NCBI RefSeq assembly: GCF_000009265.1
Contig: NC_008380.1
Span: 1,369,501 to 1,433,500, forward strand
Length of the DNA stretch: 64,000 bases
Reading direction: 5' to 3'
Source: Rhizobium johnstonii 3841
Lineage (GTDB): Bacteria > Pseudomonadota > Alphaproteobacteria > Rhizobiales > Rhizobiaceae
Shown here: piece after piece, positions 1 through 8,218 of the stretch
How positions within the stretch are numbered: the stretch's first letter is position 1
How the letters are laid out: each line of letters opens with the position of its first letter
Program-made: the position numbers and the translations under genes
Notes under the pieces: generated by a model
The model's input: the letters and a program-made list of their open reading frames with translations, nothing else
The model's database searches: none
What the model was told of the DNA's origin: nothing

Positions 1-132
1 GCGATCGAACGTGTCACCTCAGGCGGCGGCAAGGTCGTCAACGGCCCGATGGAAGTCCCCGGCGGCAGCTGGATCATCCAGGCCACCGACCCACAAGGCG
101 CCTTCTTCTGCCTGGTCGCGCCGAAGCGGTAG
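1..132 (+). CDS. VOC (glyoxalase/dioxygenase-fold) family protein, C-terminal end
   Basis: Only the last 43 codons are in the window; the gene starts upstream. The frame is open from base 1 to a TAG at 130-132. The peptide contains NGPMEVPGGSWIIQATDPQG followed by AFFCLVAPKR, which resembles the last beta strands of two-module VOC proteins of the Cfp32/PhnB type, where a final conserved 'DPQGA.F.L' segment closes the domain. Substrate cannot be told from this end. Family membership is inferred from the motif alone. Confidence 0.7.
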   Translation, partial: AIERVTSGGGKVVNGPMEVPGGSWIIQATDPQGAFFCLVAPKR

Positions 133-193
133 GTTTTCTAGGCGTGGCAGCGTGCGGCAGGACCCTCATAAGGCTGCCGCCGCTGCCTTTCCG

Positions 194-811
194 TCAGAAC
201 TTGTAGCTGGTCCCGAAGAGGACCTTGTCCTGCGTGGCGCCGACCTCACCGATGGTCGATCCGAAGTCCTTGTTGCCGAAATCGGAATGGCGATATTCGG
301 CGCGCACCAGGATATTGTCGGTGACCGCATGTTCGATGCCGCCGCCGGCCGTCCAGCCGATCAGGATGCCGTCCTTCTTTCCAGCGGCGGGAATGTCGAC
401 CTTGCCGCCGCCGGCTGCCACGCCTGCCGTTGCAAAGAACAGGGTTCGATCCCAAGCGTAACCTACCCGAGCTCGGCCGGAAGCATCCCATTCGAGGTTC
501 GCATTGTCATTTTTCTCGAAGTTGTAGTTAAAGTCGTTCTCGATGCCGTAGACGATATTTCCAGATTGGAAATTATAGCCGGCATGCAGGCCGGATGTGC
601 CGCTGTCGATATCCTGATCCGAGCCGAGGATCGTTGCCTGGCTCCAGGAATATCCGCCCTGGGCGCCGAGATAGAAGCCCGACCAGTCATAGGCCGAAGA
701 TACTTGCCCGGCGGACGGCGCCGGCGGCGTTTCATAGGTGAGATCAGCGGCAACGGCAGGAACGGCAACGGAAAGCGTCAGGGCGGCGCAGGCGACTAAT
801 CTGATATGCAT
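194..811 (-). CDS. Outer membrane beta-barrel protein (Omp25/RopB-like)
   Basis: 205 residues. A typical signal peptide (about residues 1-21, ending AVPAVAA) leads into a short spacer and the motif DWSGFYLGAQGGYSW that marks small porin-fold proteins of the Omp25/Omp31/RopB group in Rhizobiales. Alternating hydrophobic strands follow, and the protein ends in a terminal aromatic (YKF), the usual signal for insertion by the BAM complex. Predicted role: outer membrane structural or adhesion barrel, not a proven pore. The 5' side (812-974) has an imperfect 7-bp hairpin at 840-868 that would lie in the mRNA leader. It is transcribed away from the ABC-F gene end at 975 on the same strand, with a 163-base gap. 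Confidence 0.85.
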   Translation of the reverse strand: MHIRLVACAALTLSVAVPAVAADLTYETPPAPSAGQVSSAYDWSGFYLGAQGGYSWSQATILGSDQDIDSGTSGLHAGYNFQSGNIVYGIENDFNYNFEKNDNANLEWDASGRARVGYAWDRTLFFATAGVAAGGGKVDIPAAGKKDGILIGWTAGGGIEHAVTDNILVRAEYRHSDFGNKDFGSTIGEVGATQDKVLFGTSYKF

Positions 812-974
812 GGAGATGCCTCGTGTTCATGGGAAGAAAAGCCGAGAGAGCGATTGCGACACTCGGCTCTCAAGAAACCATGCCCCGCGCCGGTGTTGCG
901 GAGTGTCCTTTAACATTGAGATTTGTTGCGAACCCTCGCAAAGGACGGGGCGGCGCGGCACGCCCCGTCGCCCA

Positions 975-2501
975 TCACGCGCCTGATCCCACCGAAGCGA
1001 AAAACCCTTCCGGGCTCTCTACCTCCACCAGCCGCTTCCTCTCGATCAGCCAGAATCGGTTTCCCACCGCCCGCACGAAACTGCGGTCGTGCGAGACCAG
1101 CAGGCAGCTCGCTTCGTGCGCCATCAACTCGCTCTCCAGCGCCTCCTGTCCGTCGATGTCGAGGTGGTTGGTCGGTTCGTCGAGCAGGGTGAAGTTCGGC
1201 TCCGTCAGCCGCAGCACCAGCATGCCGAGCCTGGCCTTCTGGCCGCCGGAGAGCTGGCCGATCGGTTTTGCCTGCATGTCGATCGTCATGCCGGCGCCCG
1301 CCAGCAACGCCCGCGCCCGCTGGTCGCCGACATCGAAGCGGCGGATGATCGTGCCGATCGGCGTGTCGGTGTCGGCAAGATCGGCAAGCGCTTGGTCGCC
1401 ATAGCCGAGTACCAGCGAAGGCGTCGCCTTGATGCTGTCCCGCGCCGTCTCGGGTCTTTCGATCGCCTGCTTCAGCATCGACACCAGCCGCGACTTGCCG
1501 GCGCCGTTGAGGCCGAGCAGCACGATGCAGTCACCCTGGCAGATGAACTGCCGGCCGGTCTTGAACAGCAGCGTTCCATCCGGCGTCGTCACCGCCGCAT
1601 CCTCCAGCGTCACCAGCACCTTGGCATGGGTGCCGCGATTGGCAAGCCGGATGGCGCCGGCCGAGCGTTCCAGATGCGCCGGTTTTGCCGCGTCCTCCAG
1701 CTTTTCCGCCCGCTGCTTGAGTTGCTGCGTCTTGACGACGAGCAGATCGCTGCCGGAGTTGATGCCGATATTGTTGAGCTTGGCGGCCTGCTTGCGTAAT
1801 TGCTCCGCCACCTTCATGTCGCGCTCGTAGCGCCGGGCTTCGGAAGCGTCGGCCTCGTCGAGGGCGGCGCGCGCCCTTGTATAGGGCAGGGCGAAGACCG
1901 GCGATTGCTCGGGCCGCAGGAACAGAGTCCGGTTGGTCGTCGCATCGAGAAAGGCGCGATCGTGGCTGGACAGGATGACCGGCACGTCGCGCGGCAGCGC
2001 ATTCAGCCAGGCCTCCAACTGCGCGATCTTTTCGAGGTCGAGATGATTGGTCGGCTCGTCGAGCAGGAGCACGTCGGGTTCGCTTACCCAGGTGCGGGCA
2101 AGCATGGCAAGCCGCTGCCAGCCGCCGCTCAACTGCTTCAGCAGCCGGCCGCGCATGGCCTCCGGCACGTCGAGCGACTCCAGCACCACGTCGACCCGCC
2201 AGCTCTCGCTTTCGGCCTGGTCGGCCGGCAACGCCTGCAGCACCGCATCGTAGAACGGCGTGTCGAAAAGGGCAGGGGGCACATTTTGCGCGACATGGCC
2301 GACGGTCAGCCCGCGCGCCTTGGTGATCTCGCCCTCGCTCGGCTCCAGCGCGCCGGTGATGCAGGCAAGCAGCGTCGATTTCCCCCGCCCGTTGGCGGCG
2401 ACGAGGCCGATGCGGTCGCCGGCGTTGACGACGAGATTGAGCTTGGAAAACAAGGGATTGCCCAGCGTCACGCCGAGATTGCGGATATTGATGAGTGTCA
2501 T
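975..2501 (-). CDS. ABC-F family ATPase (ribosome-associated type)
   Basis: 508 residues from an ATG at 2501; an upstream in-frame start at 2558 is less likely because the protein proper begins MTLINIRNLGVTLG. Two ATP-binding cassettes sit in one chain with no membrane segments. The first Walker A is AANGRGKS (about 35-42), with signature LSGGW and Walker B LLLDEPTNHLD. A charged helical linker rich in Arg/Lys/Glu follows, then a second Walker A (LNGAGKS), LSGGQ and another LDEPTNHLD. This is the ABC-F layout; known members act on the ribosome E site in translation or antibiotic protection. A short leader-like ORF with a hairpin lies 170 bases upstream (2670-2741), which suggests ribosome-mediated control. 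Exact subfamily (Uup-like or resistance type) cannot be set here. Confidence 0.88.
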   Translation of the reverse strand: MTLINIRNLGVTLGNPLFSKLNLVVNAGDRIGLVAANGRGKSTLLACITGALEPSEGEITKARGLTVGHVAQNVPPALFDTPFYDAVLQALPADQAESESWRVDVVLESLDVPEAMRGRLLKQLSGGWQRLAMLARTWVSEPDVLLLDEPTNHLDLEKIAQLEAWLNALPRDVPVILSSHDRAFLDATTNRTLFLRPEQSPVFALPYTRARAALDEADASEARRYERDMKVAEQLRKQAAKLNNIGINSGSDLLVVKTQQLKQRAEKLEDAAKPAHLERSAGAIRLANRGTHAKVLVTLEDAAVTTPDGTLLFKTGRQFICQGDCIVLLGLNGAGKSRLVSMLKQAIERPETARDSIKATPSLVLGYGDQALADLADTDTPIGTIIRRFDVGDQRARALLAGAGMTIDMQAKPIGQLSGGQKARLGMLVLRLTEPNFTLLDEPTNHLDIDGQEALESELMAHEASCLLVSHDRSFVRAVGNRFWLIERKRLVEVESPEGFFASVGSGA

Positions 2502-2669
2502 GATCGTTCTCTGGTCTTGACCGGGTATCAAGCGCGGTCCGGGGCGTTCAGCCATCACGGGATTGCGCGGTTCGGACCCGGGAAATGAGAGGAATGCGCG
2601 CTGTCAGCTACGGCGCCGCATTGGCCACGAAGGGCAGACCAGGAAGAGATGTCGAGAAACGGTCTCTGG

Positions 2670-2741
2670 TCAGCCCTGCAAACGCATTTGCAGGGCGTTG
2701 ACGGGACCACGCTGGCGATTAAACCGAAAATAATATTGCAT
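2670..2741 (-). CDS. Putative 23-residue leader peptide upstream of ABC-F gene
   Basis: A 23-codon ORF that begins ATG at 2741 and stops TGA at 2670. The peptide starts MQYYFRFNRQRGP and ends ALQMRLQG. It is preceded by AAGGAGGA, an almost perfect anti-Shine-Dalgarno match, 7 bases before the ATG, far stronger than most ribosome binding sites here. The last third of the ORF is folded into a 10-bp inverted repeat (2673-2696). The next gene downstream, 170 bases away on the same strand, encodes an ABC-F protein, and genes of that class are often controlled by short translated leaders. Function as a leader peptide is inference; it could also be a free small protein. Confidence 0.5.
   Translation of the reverse strand: MQYYFRFNRQRGPVNALQMRLQG
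2673..2696 (-). promoter_or_regulatory. 10-bp hairpin inside leader ORF
   Basis: Perfect inverted repeat GCCCTGCAAA / TTTGCAGGGC with a 4-base loop (CGCA), overlapping the last codons of the 23-codon ORF and ending one base before its stop codon. No U-run follows on either strand, so it is not a plain intrinsic terminator. A ribosome translating or stalled in the ORF would melt or expose it, which is the geometry expected of a translation-coupled switch. Regulatory role is inferred. Confidence 0.5.
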
Positions 2742-2883
2742 TGCGTGATCCTCCTTTCTCAAAAGCTTGCGGGATTCCAATAACATTGCCCGCAAAAAGA
2801 GGCAAGGGAGCCGGACGTGCGCCGATTTCCACCACAAACCGTGCATAGAGGATTCCTCTGGGCCGACCGGGAGAACAAGACGC

Positions 2884-3381
2884 ATGCTCATTGCCCATTT
2901 GCCGGCAGGCTACATTCTGGCGAGCGCCGCGCGGCAGCGATCCGCTGCGTCCCGCATCGTGGCTGCGGCATTGGTCGGTAGCGCGCTTCCGGATTTCGAC
3001 ATGGTCTATTTCTTTCTGACCGGCGGCAAGGTCCATCATCACGACTATGTCTCCCACTGGCCGCTGTTCTGGCTTGCTCTCGCCGTTGTGGCTCTGCCGG
3101 CCGTCGGACGGCTGGCGCCGCGCTGGTTTCCCGCGGCCGCCGTCTTTTTCGCGGCCGTCATGCTCCACATGATCATGGATACGGTCGCCGCGCCGATGCT
3201 CTGGCTGGCACCATTTGATTGGTCCAAATTCGAGCTGACGACGGTGCCGGCGGCCTACAGCAACTGGGTCATCAGTTTCATGCTGCACTGGACCTTCGGT
3301 CTGGAACTTCTGATCTGTGCGACGGCGTTGATCGTTGCCGTTCGCCGCAACCGTCGTGTTCGAAGCGCAGAACGAGCGTGA
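2884..3381 (+). CDS. YdjM-like membrane-bound metal-dependent hydrolase family protein
   Basis: 165 residues from the ATG at 2884, chosen because MLIAHLPAGYILA is the usual start of this family; an ORF extends upstream without a supported start. The pattern ALPDFDMVYFF followed by HHHDYVSHWP and a later LHMIMDT gives the conserved Asp/His set of the YdjM/DUF457 family, and four hydrophobic segments are visible. Members are inner membrane proteins with an assumed metal-dependent hydrolase activity; the substrate is unknown. It lies head to head with the leader of the first ABC-F gene and tail to tail with the second ABC-F gene (7-base gap). Confidence 0.75.
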   Translation: MLIAHLPAGYILASAARQRSAASRIVAAALVGSALPDFDMVYFFLTGGKVHHHDYVSHWPLFWLALAVVALPAVGRLAPRWFPAAAVFFAAVMLHMIMDTVAAPMLWLAPFDWSKFELTTVPAAYSNWVISFMLHWTFGLELLICATALIVAVRRNRRVRSAERA

Positions 3382-3388
3382 GCCGGAA

Positions 3389-4984
3389 TTATCCCGCCGG
3401 ATCGGCGGAAGGCAGCTCCAGCCGCCGTGTTATCCCTATGCTATCGAGGAACGTCTCGTCATGGCTGACGACGAGCAGCGCTCCATCGAAAGCGCGCAGT
3501 CCGGCCTCGACGGCGGCAATCGAGTCGATGTCGAGATGGTTGGTCGGCTCGTCGAGGATCAACAGCGGCGGCGGTGCCGAGCCGAGGACGCAGGCAAGGC
3601 CGGCGCGCAGCAATTGCCCGCCGCTCAGCGTCGATACGGTCTGCAGCGCGGCATCGGCCCGGAACATGAAGCGGGCAAGCGCCGCCCGGCAGGTATTTTC
3701 ATCGGCCTGCGGATTGATCCGACGGAAATTATCGCGGATCGAGGCCGACGGATCGAGAAGGCTGACCTTCTGATCAAGCATCGAGAGGTCGGTCATGACG
3801 CTGACCGTGCCGGCCCAGGGTTTCAGAGCGCCGGTAACGAGCGCCAGCAAGGTCGTCTTGCCCGAGCCGTTGCGGCCGGTGACGGCGATACGCTCGGGTC
3901 CCGTCACATCGAAGGAGAGATCGCGTATGACGGGATCATCAGGCTGGTAGCCCGATGTCACGCCATCCATCTTCAGCACGATCTTGCTGGCGGGCAGCCC
4001 GGTCGGCGGCAGTGTGACCGACAAGGGCTGCAGAATCTCGATCTTCTCGCGCGCTGCTGTTGCCTCTTCCATTGCTTGCGCGCGCCGGCGGTCGGCGAGA
4101 CGGGCATTGTCGCCACCCGTCGTTTCGCTCCGCTCCTTCATGCCGCCGAGCATGATGCGTGGAATGCCGCCCTTGGCCGCCGTCTTCCGGCCCGCGCTGT
4201 CTCTGTGCGCCTGACGCTCCACCGTCGCCTGCGCCTTCCGCGCCACCTCGGCCATGCGTTTTTCGGCTTCAGTGAGATCATGCTGTGCCGCCGCGAGCTC
4301 GAGAGCCTTGCGCTCGCGATAATGGCTCCAGTTGCCGCCGAAGCGCGTGGCACTAAGCGACGTCAGTTCGACGATCGCGTCGACGCTTTCGAGCAGTTCC
4401 CGGTCATGGCTGACGATGATGGCGCCGGCCCGCCAGGCTGCCATCAGCGCGATCACCGCGTCGCGGCCCTCGCGGTCGAGATTGTTTGTGGGTTCGTCGA
4501 GCAGCAGAAAGTCCGGTTCGGTGAAGATCAGCGCCGCCAGCCCGGCACGTGTGCGCTGCCCGCCGGAGAGTGCCGCAAGTGGCGTCTCCGGCAGCGCGTC
4601 GAGCCCTGTCCGATTGAGCGCCGCGGCGACGCGCGCCTCCAGCATCCAGTCCGCCGATGCAAGCTCGTCGGCTGTTGCTTGGCCGGCTTCGGCGCGGCGA
4701 AGAATAGCGAGCGCATCGGTCACGCCGAAGAGATCGGCGATCGTTTCCTCAGGCGCCACCTGAACGCTCTGCCGCAGCACGCCGAGGCTGCCGCCGACGG
4801 ATACCGTCCCAGAATGCGGCTGTATCTCACCGGAGACGAGTTTGAGCAGCGTGGTCTTGCCGACGCCGTTGCGCCCGACCAGACCGGTACGCTCCGCCCC
4901 GAAACTCAGGTCGAGATTGGAAAAAAGCGGCCGCCCGTCAGGTGCGGACCATGAAATTTGGGAGAGGGTGATGGATGCAGGCAT
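3389..4984 (-). CDS. ABC-F family ATPase, second copy
   Basis: 531 residues from the ATG at 4984 (MPASITLSQISWSAPDG). Alternative GTG at 5050 would add 22 residues with no family look, so it was rejected. The two cassettes have Walker A GRNGVGKT and GRNGSGKT, signature motifs LSGGQRTRAG and LSGGQLLRAG, and Walker B LLLDEPTNNLD and LILDEPTNHLD. The linker between them carries a long Lys/Arg/Ala coiled segment (KRMAEVARKAQATVERQ). It resembles rhizobial ABC-F proteins close to the resistance/Uup-like group. It is distinct in sequence from the copy at 975-2501, so the pair is probably not a recent duplication. Confidence 0.87.
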   Translation of the reverse strand: MPASITLSQISWSAPDGRPLFSNLDLSFGAERTGLVGRNGVGKTTLLKLVSGEIQPHSGTVSVGGSLGVLRQSVQVAPEETIADLFGVTDALAILRRAEAGQATADELASADWMLEARVAAALNRTGLDALPETPLAALSGGQRTRAGLAALIFTEPDFLLLDEPTNNLDREGRDAVIALMAAWRAGAIIVSHDRELLESVDAIVELTSLSATRFGGNWSHYRERKALELAAAQHDLTEAEKRMAEVARKAQATVERQAHRDSAGRKTAAKGGIPRIMLGGMKERSETTGGDNARLADRRRAQAMEEATAAREKIEILQPLSVTLPPTGLPASKIVLKMDGVTSGYQPDDPVIRDLSFDVTGPERIAVTGRNGSGKTTLLALVTGALKPWAGTVSVMTDLSMLDQKVSLLDPSASIRDNFRRINPQADENTCRAALARFMFRADAALQTVSTLSGGQLLRAGLACVLGSAPPPLLILDEPTNHLDIDSIAAVEAGLRAFDGALLVVSHDETFLDSIGITRRLELPSADPAG

Positions 4985-5162
4985 GGATATGGATGTCCCC
5001 GTTGGCAAGGCGAACTGGCGTTGCGATCGGGTTGAAATCCATTGCGGCACACATCCTGTTGAATTGGTCGATGGTAGATCATTTAGGGAATAAAGGCTGC
5101 GGGTTCAAGCAAAACAGCCGACTTTCCGCCCCGTTTTTCTCGGCGGCTTCGTCCTGAGATTG

Positions 5163-5301
5163 CCCCTCACCCTAACCCTCTCCCCGTAAAAACGGGGAGA
5201 GGGGACGTGCCATGCGCGGGGCCGACGGGAGACGGAGAGGTCGCGGCATGTCCCCTTCGCCCCGCGAGCGGGGAGAAGGTGCCGGCAGGCGGATGAGGGG
5301 C
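5163..5301. repeat. RIME-type rhizobial intergenic mosaic element, copy 1
   Basis: A 139-bp palindromic unit that opens CCCCTCACCCTAACCCTC and closes GGCGGATGAGGGG. It holds two internal hairpins: CTCCCCGT..ACGGGGAG, and a second CCCCGC/GCGGGG stem. It matches the other copies at 10159, 21456 and 45131. Such elements are typical of Rhizobiaceae intergenic spaces. Here it fills most of the 5051-5351 gap, in which I see no gene. Confidence 0.85.
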
Positions 5302-5351
5302 TGCACGCCACGCCACCGACGATATGCCTAAAGCGGAGAAGACACTCAGCC

Positions 5352-6917
5352 CTACCGCTTCAAGCTCCCCAATATCCCACGCACCAGCGCCCGGCCGACT
5401 TGGGTCGCAACCGTGCGCGCCACGCTCTTCATCGCCGCTTCCACCACCGTTTCGCGCTGATAGCCGGACGTCCGGCCGCGAGATTGGCCGCGGCCCTGGT
5501 TGTCGTCGTCATTGCCGCCGCCGAAGCCCGGCAGATTCCAGCCGGAGGTCGTGTTGCCCTGTTGCTGTGGTGCTTCTTCCTGCGCTCGCTTGGCGGCCTC
5601 GGCATCGGCCGCCTTCTTTGCCCGCGCCGCCAACAGCTCGAAGGCGGATTCGCGGTCGACATCCTCGTCATAGACACCGAGAACCGGGCTCCTGTCCATG
5701 ATCTGCCGGCGCTCGGCATCCGTCACCGGGCCGACGCGGCCGGATGGTGGGCGGACCAGCGTGCGCTCGACGATCGAAGGCGCGCCCTTGGCCTCCAGCG
5801 TCGAGACCAGCGCCTCGCCGGTGCCGAGATTGGTGATGACGGTGGCGCAATCGAAGGCCGGATTGGCACGGAAGGTGTCGGCCGCCGTCCTCACTGCCTT
5901 CTGCTCGCGCGGCGAATAGGCGCGAAGCGCGTGCTGCGCCCGGTTGCCGAGCTGGGCGAGCACCGTTTCCGGCACGTCGAGCGGGTTCTGCGTCACGAAG
6001 TAGACGCCGACGCCCTTGGAACGAATCAACCGTACCACTTGCTCGACGCGTTCGGTCAGCACCTTCGGCGCGTCGTTGAAGAGCAGGTGCGCCTCGTCGA
6101 AGAAGAAGACGAGCTTCGGCTTTTCGGGATCGCCCACCTCGGGCAATTCCTCGAAGAGCTCGGAAAGCAGCCAGAGCAGGAAAGTGGCGTAAAGCCGCGG
6201 GTTCATCATCAGCTTGTCGGCGGCCAGCACCGAGATCTGGCCGTAGCCATTATTGCTGGTGCGCATGATGTCGGTGATCTTCAGCGCCGGTTCGCCGAAG
6301 AAGTGCTCCGCACCCTGCTGTTCGAGAACGAGCAGCGCCCGCTGAATCGAGCCGACCGAAGCCTTGGAGATCAGCCCGTACTGGTTGGAAAGTTGGCTGG
6401 CGTTCTCGCCCATATAGTTGAGCAGCGAGCTGAAATCCTTGAGGTCGAGCAACGGCAGCCCACCCTGGTCGGCGATCTTGAAGGCGATGTTGATGACGCC
6501 TTCCTGCGGTTCGGAGGCATCCATCAGGCGGGCGAGCAGCAGCGGTCCCATCTCGGCGATGGTAGTGCGCACCCGGTGGCCCTTCTCCCCGAACAGATCC
6601 CAGAAGATCACCGGAAACTGGTCGAATTCGTAGTCGGCAAAGCCGATCTGCTCGGCGCGCTTCGTCAGGAAGTCCTTGGGCTCGCCCTTGGCGGCGATGC
6701 CGGAAAGATCGCCCTTGATGTCGGCCGCAAACACCGGAACGCCGGCCCGCGAGAAACCTTCGGCCAGCACCTGCAGCGTCACCGTCTTGCCGGTGCCGGT
6801 TGCGCCGGTGACGAGGCCGTGGCGATTGCCGAATTTCAGGTCGAGATATTCCGGCTTGTTGATACTGTCATCGGGATTGCGGCTCGCGCCGATGAAAATC
6901 TTGCCTTCCTCGATCAT
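5352..6917 (-). CDS. HerA-like ATPase, DUF853 family (YjgR type)
   Basis: 521 residues. N-terminal FIGASRNPDD leads into Walker A GATGTGKT (38-45), and Walker B lies in LVFFFDEAHLLFND. The 'VTQNPLDVPETVLAQLGNR' segment supplies the sensor and arginine features of HerA/FtsK-like hexameric ATPases, so it groups with DUF853/YjgR. The last 100 residues turn low in complexity (GGGNDDDNQGRGQSRGRTSG) before a conserved basic C-terminus. Proteins of this family are thought to be DNA-pumping or helicase-like ATPases, but no role is proven. It stands alone, flanked by RIME copy 1 on its 3' side and a 224-base spacer on its 5' side. Confidence 0.88.
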   Translation of the reverse strand: MIEEGKIFIGASRNPDDSINKPEYLDLKFGNRHGLVTGATGTGKTVTLQVLAEGFSRAGVPVFAADIKGDLSGIAAKGEPKDFLTKRAEQIGFADYEFDQFPVIFWDLFGEKGHRVRTTIAEMGPLLLARLMDASEPQEGVINIAFKIADQGGLPLLDLKDFSSLLNYMGENASQLSNQYGLISKASVGSIQRALLVLEQQGAEHFFGEPALKITDIMRTSNNGYGQISVLAADKLMMNPRLYATFLLWLLSELFEELPEVGDPEKPKLVFFFDEAHLLFNDAPKVLTERVEQVVRLIRSKGVGVYFVTQNPLDVPETVLAQLGNRAQHALRAYSPREQKAVRTAADTFRANPAFDCATVITNLGTGEALVSTLEAKGAPSIVERTLVRPPSGRVGPVTDAERRQIMDRSPVLGVYDEDVDRESAFELLAARAKKAADAEAAKRAQEEAPQQQGNTTSGWNLPGFGGGNDDDNQGRGQSRGRTSGYQRETVVEAAMKSVARTVATQVGRALVRGILGSLKR

Positions 6918-7108
6918 TCGGAATGCTCCCTTGGGGCTCTGCCGCCATTTGTATGAGAAGGCGTGCTTCTGCCGCCTTCATCGAACCATCGTTTCCCTGT
7001 TATAAGCAGGCAGGCGCATGCGGACAACTGTTTGCATTGAAAGCAAAACCGGACAAAGTGCGGCGCGGGGAGGGACCGGCTTGAGTTGCGGTCAAATCTC
7101 GATTAACG

Positions 7109-7124
7109 TTGACGTTAACGTCAA
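7109..7124. promoter_or_regulatory. 16-bp perfect palindrome, candidate operator
   Basis: TTGACGTTAACGTCAA is self-complementary over all 16 bases and sits 4 bases before the AGGAGG ribosome binding site of the gene at 7142. A half-copy (ATTAACGTT) precedes it at 7102. Its place just ahead of the ribosome binding site would allow a repressor to block transcription; the factor is unknown. Confidence 0.45.
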
Positions 7125-7141
7125 AAAACAGGAGGCTGACG

Positions 7142-7534
7142 ATGAATGAAATTGTGACCCAGATCGCCGATCGCGTGGGTATTGCGCCTGATTTGGCCGA
7201 AAAGGCGCTCGGTATGATGCTCGGCTTCCTGCAGCGCGAGGCCGCCGATGGCCCGGTTGCCAAGATGATCGAAGCGATCCCCGGCGGCGCCGATCTCGTC
7301 GCCCAGTTCAATGGCGCAGGTGCCGGCGGCGGCGGTCTGCTCGGCGGGCTGATGAGCTCGCTTGGCGGCGGCGGCATCATGGGGCTCGGCCAGCAACTGA
7401 TGGGCGAAGGCCTCGGCATGGGCGAGATCACCTCGCTTGCCAAGGAAACCATCGCGATCGCCAAGCAATATGCCGGCGAGGAAGTCGTCGACGAGGTCGT
7501 CGCTTCCGTCCCGGGCCTCAGCCAGTTCGTCTGA
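7142..7534 (+). CDS. Small Gly-rich alpha-helical protein, DUF2267/DUF2780-like
   Basis: 130 residues from an ATG preceded by AGGAGG at 8-base spacing; a TTG 33 bases upstream is inside the palindrome and less likely. The first 55 residues (IADRVGIAPDLAEKALGMML) form amphipathic helices, a Gly-rich turn (GAGAGGGGLLGGLMSSLGGG) follows, then more helix. There is no signal peptide or long membrane segment. The arrangement resembles DUF2267 or VcgC/VcgE (DUF2780) proteins, which have no assigned biochemistry. I do not recognise a definite function. Confidence 0.7.
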   Translation: MNEIVTQIADRVGIAPDLAEKALGMMLGFLQREAADGPVAKMIEAIPGGADLVAQFNGAGAGGGGLLGGLMSSLGGGGIMGLGQQLMGEGLGMGEITSLAKETIAIAKQYAGEEVVDEVVASVPGLSQFV

Positions 7535-7616
7535 GACGAAAAATCGGCAGGAGCCTCGCTTTGTTGCGGGGCTCACAGTACTCCCCGCATCGGGGTGAAA
7601 AGCAAGCGCTGTCCCT

Positions 7617-8087
7617 ATGGAAGGGGAATTCGTGACCGTCTGGCGCCCATCGCAGCAGATCCGGGTGAAGGTGATCGGCCTCGCCTGGCGGAAAGACCAG
7701 CTGCTTGCCGCCGAAGTGGAGGATGACAGCGGTCGCATCAAGGGCGTCCGCCCGCTCGGCGGCGCGATCGAATTCGGCGAGAGCCGCGAAGAGGCCCTGC
7801 ACCGTGAATTCGGCGAGGAGCTCGATACCGATATCCGGATCGTCGGCCCCTGGCATTTGCTTGAAAACATCTACGAGCATCATGGTGCGACCGGTCACGA
7901 ATTCATCTTCGCCGCCGACATCGAACTGGCCGATGCATCGCTCTATGAGCGCGACGAAATCCGCTACTGCGAACTCGACGAGACGGCGGCGACAGCGCGC
8001 TGGTTCGGCCGCGACAGGCTGCGTGACGCCGGCATCGATCTCTATCCGACAGGCCTCGACAAACTGCTGTCGCGCTGGCGCGATTGA
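7617..8087 (+). CDS. Nudix hydrolase
   Basis: 156 residues. The Nudix box spans about residues 48-70, with the pattern G(5x)E(7x)REhxEE seen as GGAIEFGESREEA and HREFGEEL, so all metal-binding glutamates are present. Nudix enzymes cleave nucleoside diphosphates linked to another moiety, as in mutagen clean-up or cofactor turnover; the substrate is not predictable from this sequence. Start: ATG at 7617, but a GTG at 7632 has GGAAGGGG at the right distance and may be the true start. It is probably monocistronic; a GC hairpin at 8145-8160 follows. Confidence 0.85.
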   Translation: MEGEFVTVWRPSQQIRVKVIGLAWRKDQLLAAEVEDDSGRIKGVRPLGGAIEFGESREEALHREFGEELDTDIRIVGPWHLLENIYEHHGATGHEFIFAADIELADASLYERDEIRYCELDETAATARWFGRDRLRDAGIDLYPTGLDKLLSRWRD

Positions 8088-8144
8088 GCCGGAGATCGCC
8101 CGCCCTCAGGCGCCATATTCCGATCGCTAAACTTTGATCGTCCG

Positions 8145-8160
8145 CCCCCGCTTCCGGGGG
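8145..8160. other. GC-rich hairpin after Nudix gene
   Basis: CCCCCG-CTTC-CGGGGG, a 6-bp stem with a tetraloop, between the Nudix gene and the small secreted protein gene. No U-run follows, so a terminator role is possible but weak. Confidence 0.35.
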
Positions 8161-8218
8161 AACAATGACGTCGTCCTGCTGTTTCTGCCGCATCGCCGAA
8201 ACCAGAAGGAATAGCATC

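Noticed and set aside
446..470. GGTTCGATCCC, resembling a tRNA T-arm
   Set aside because: It is within the outer membrane protein coding region and no acceptor or anticodon arm fits around it.
4938..5042. Minus-strand 34-codon frame (MDFNPIATPVRLANGD...) that overlaps the start of the second ABC-F gene
   Set aside because: The only purine-rich stretch (AGGA) is about 11 bases from the ATG, and nothing else supports translation; a leader as at 2670 is not convincing here.
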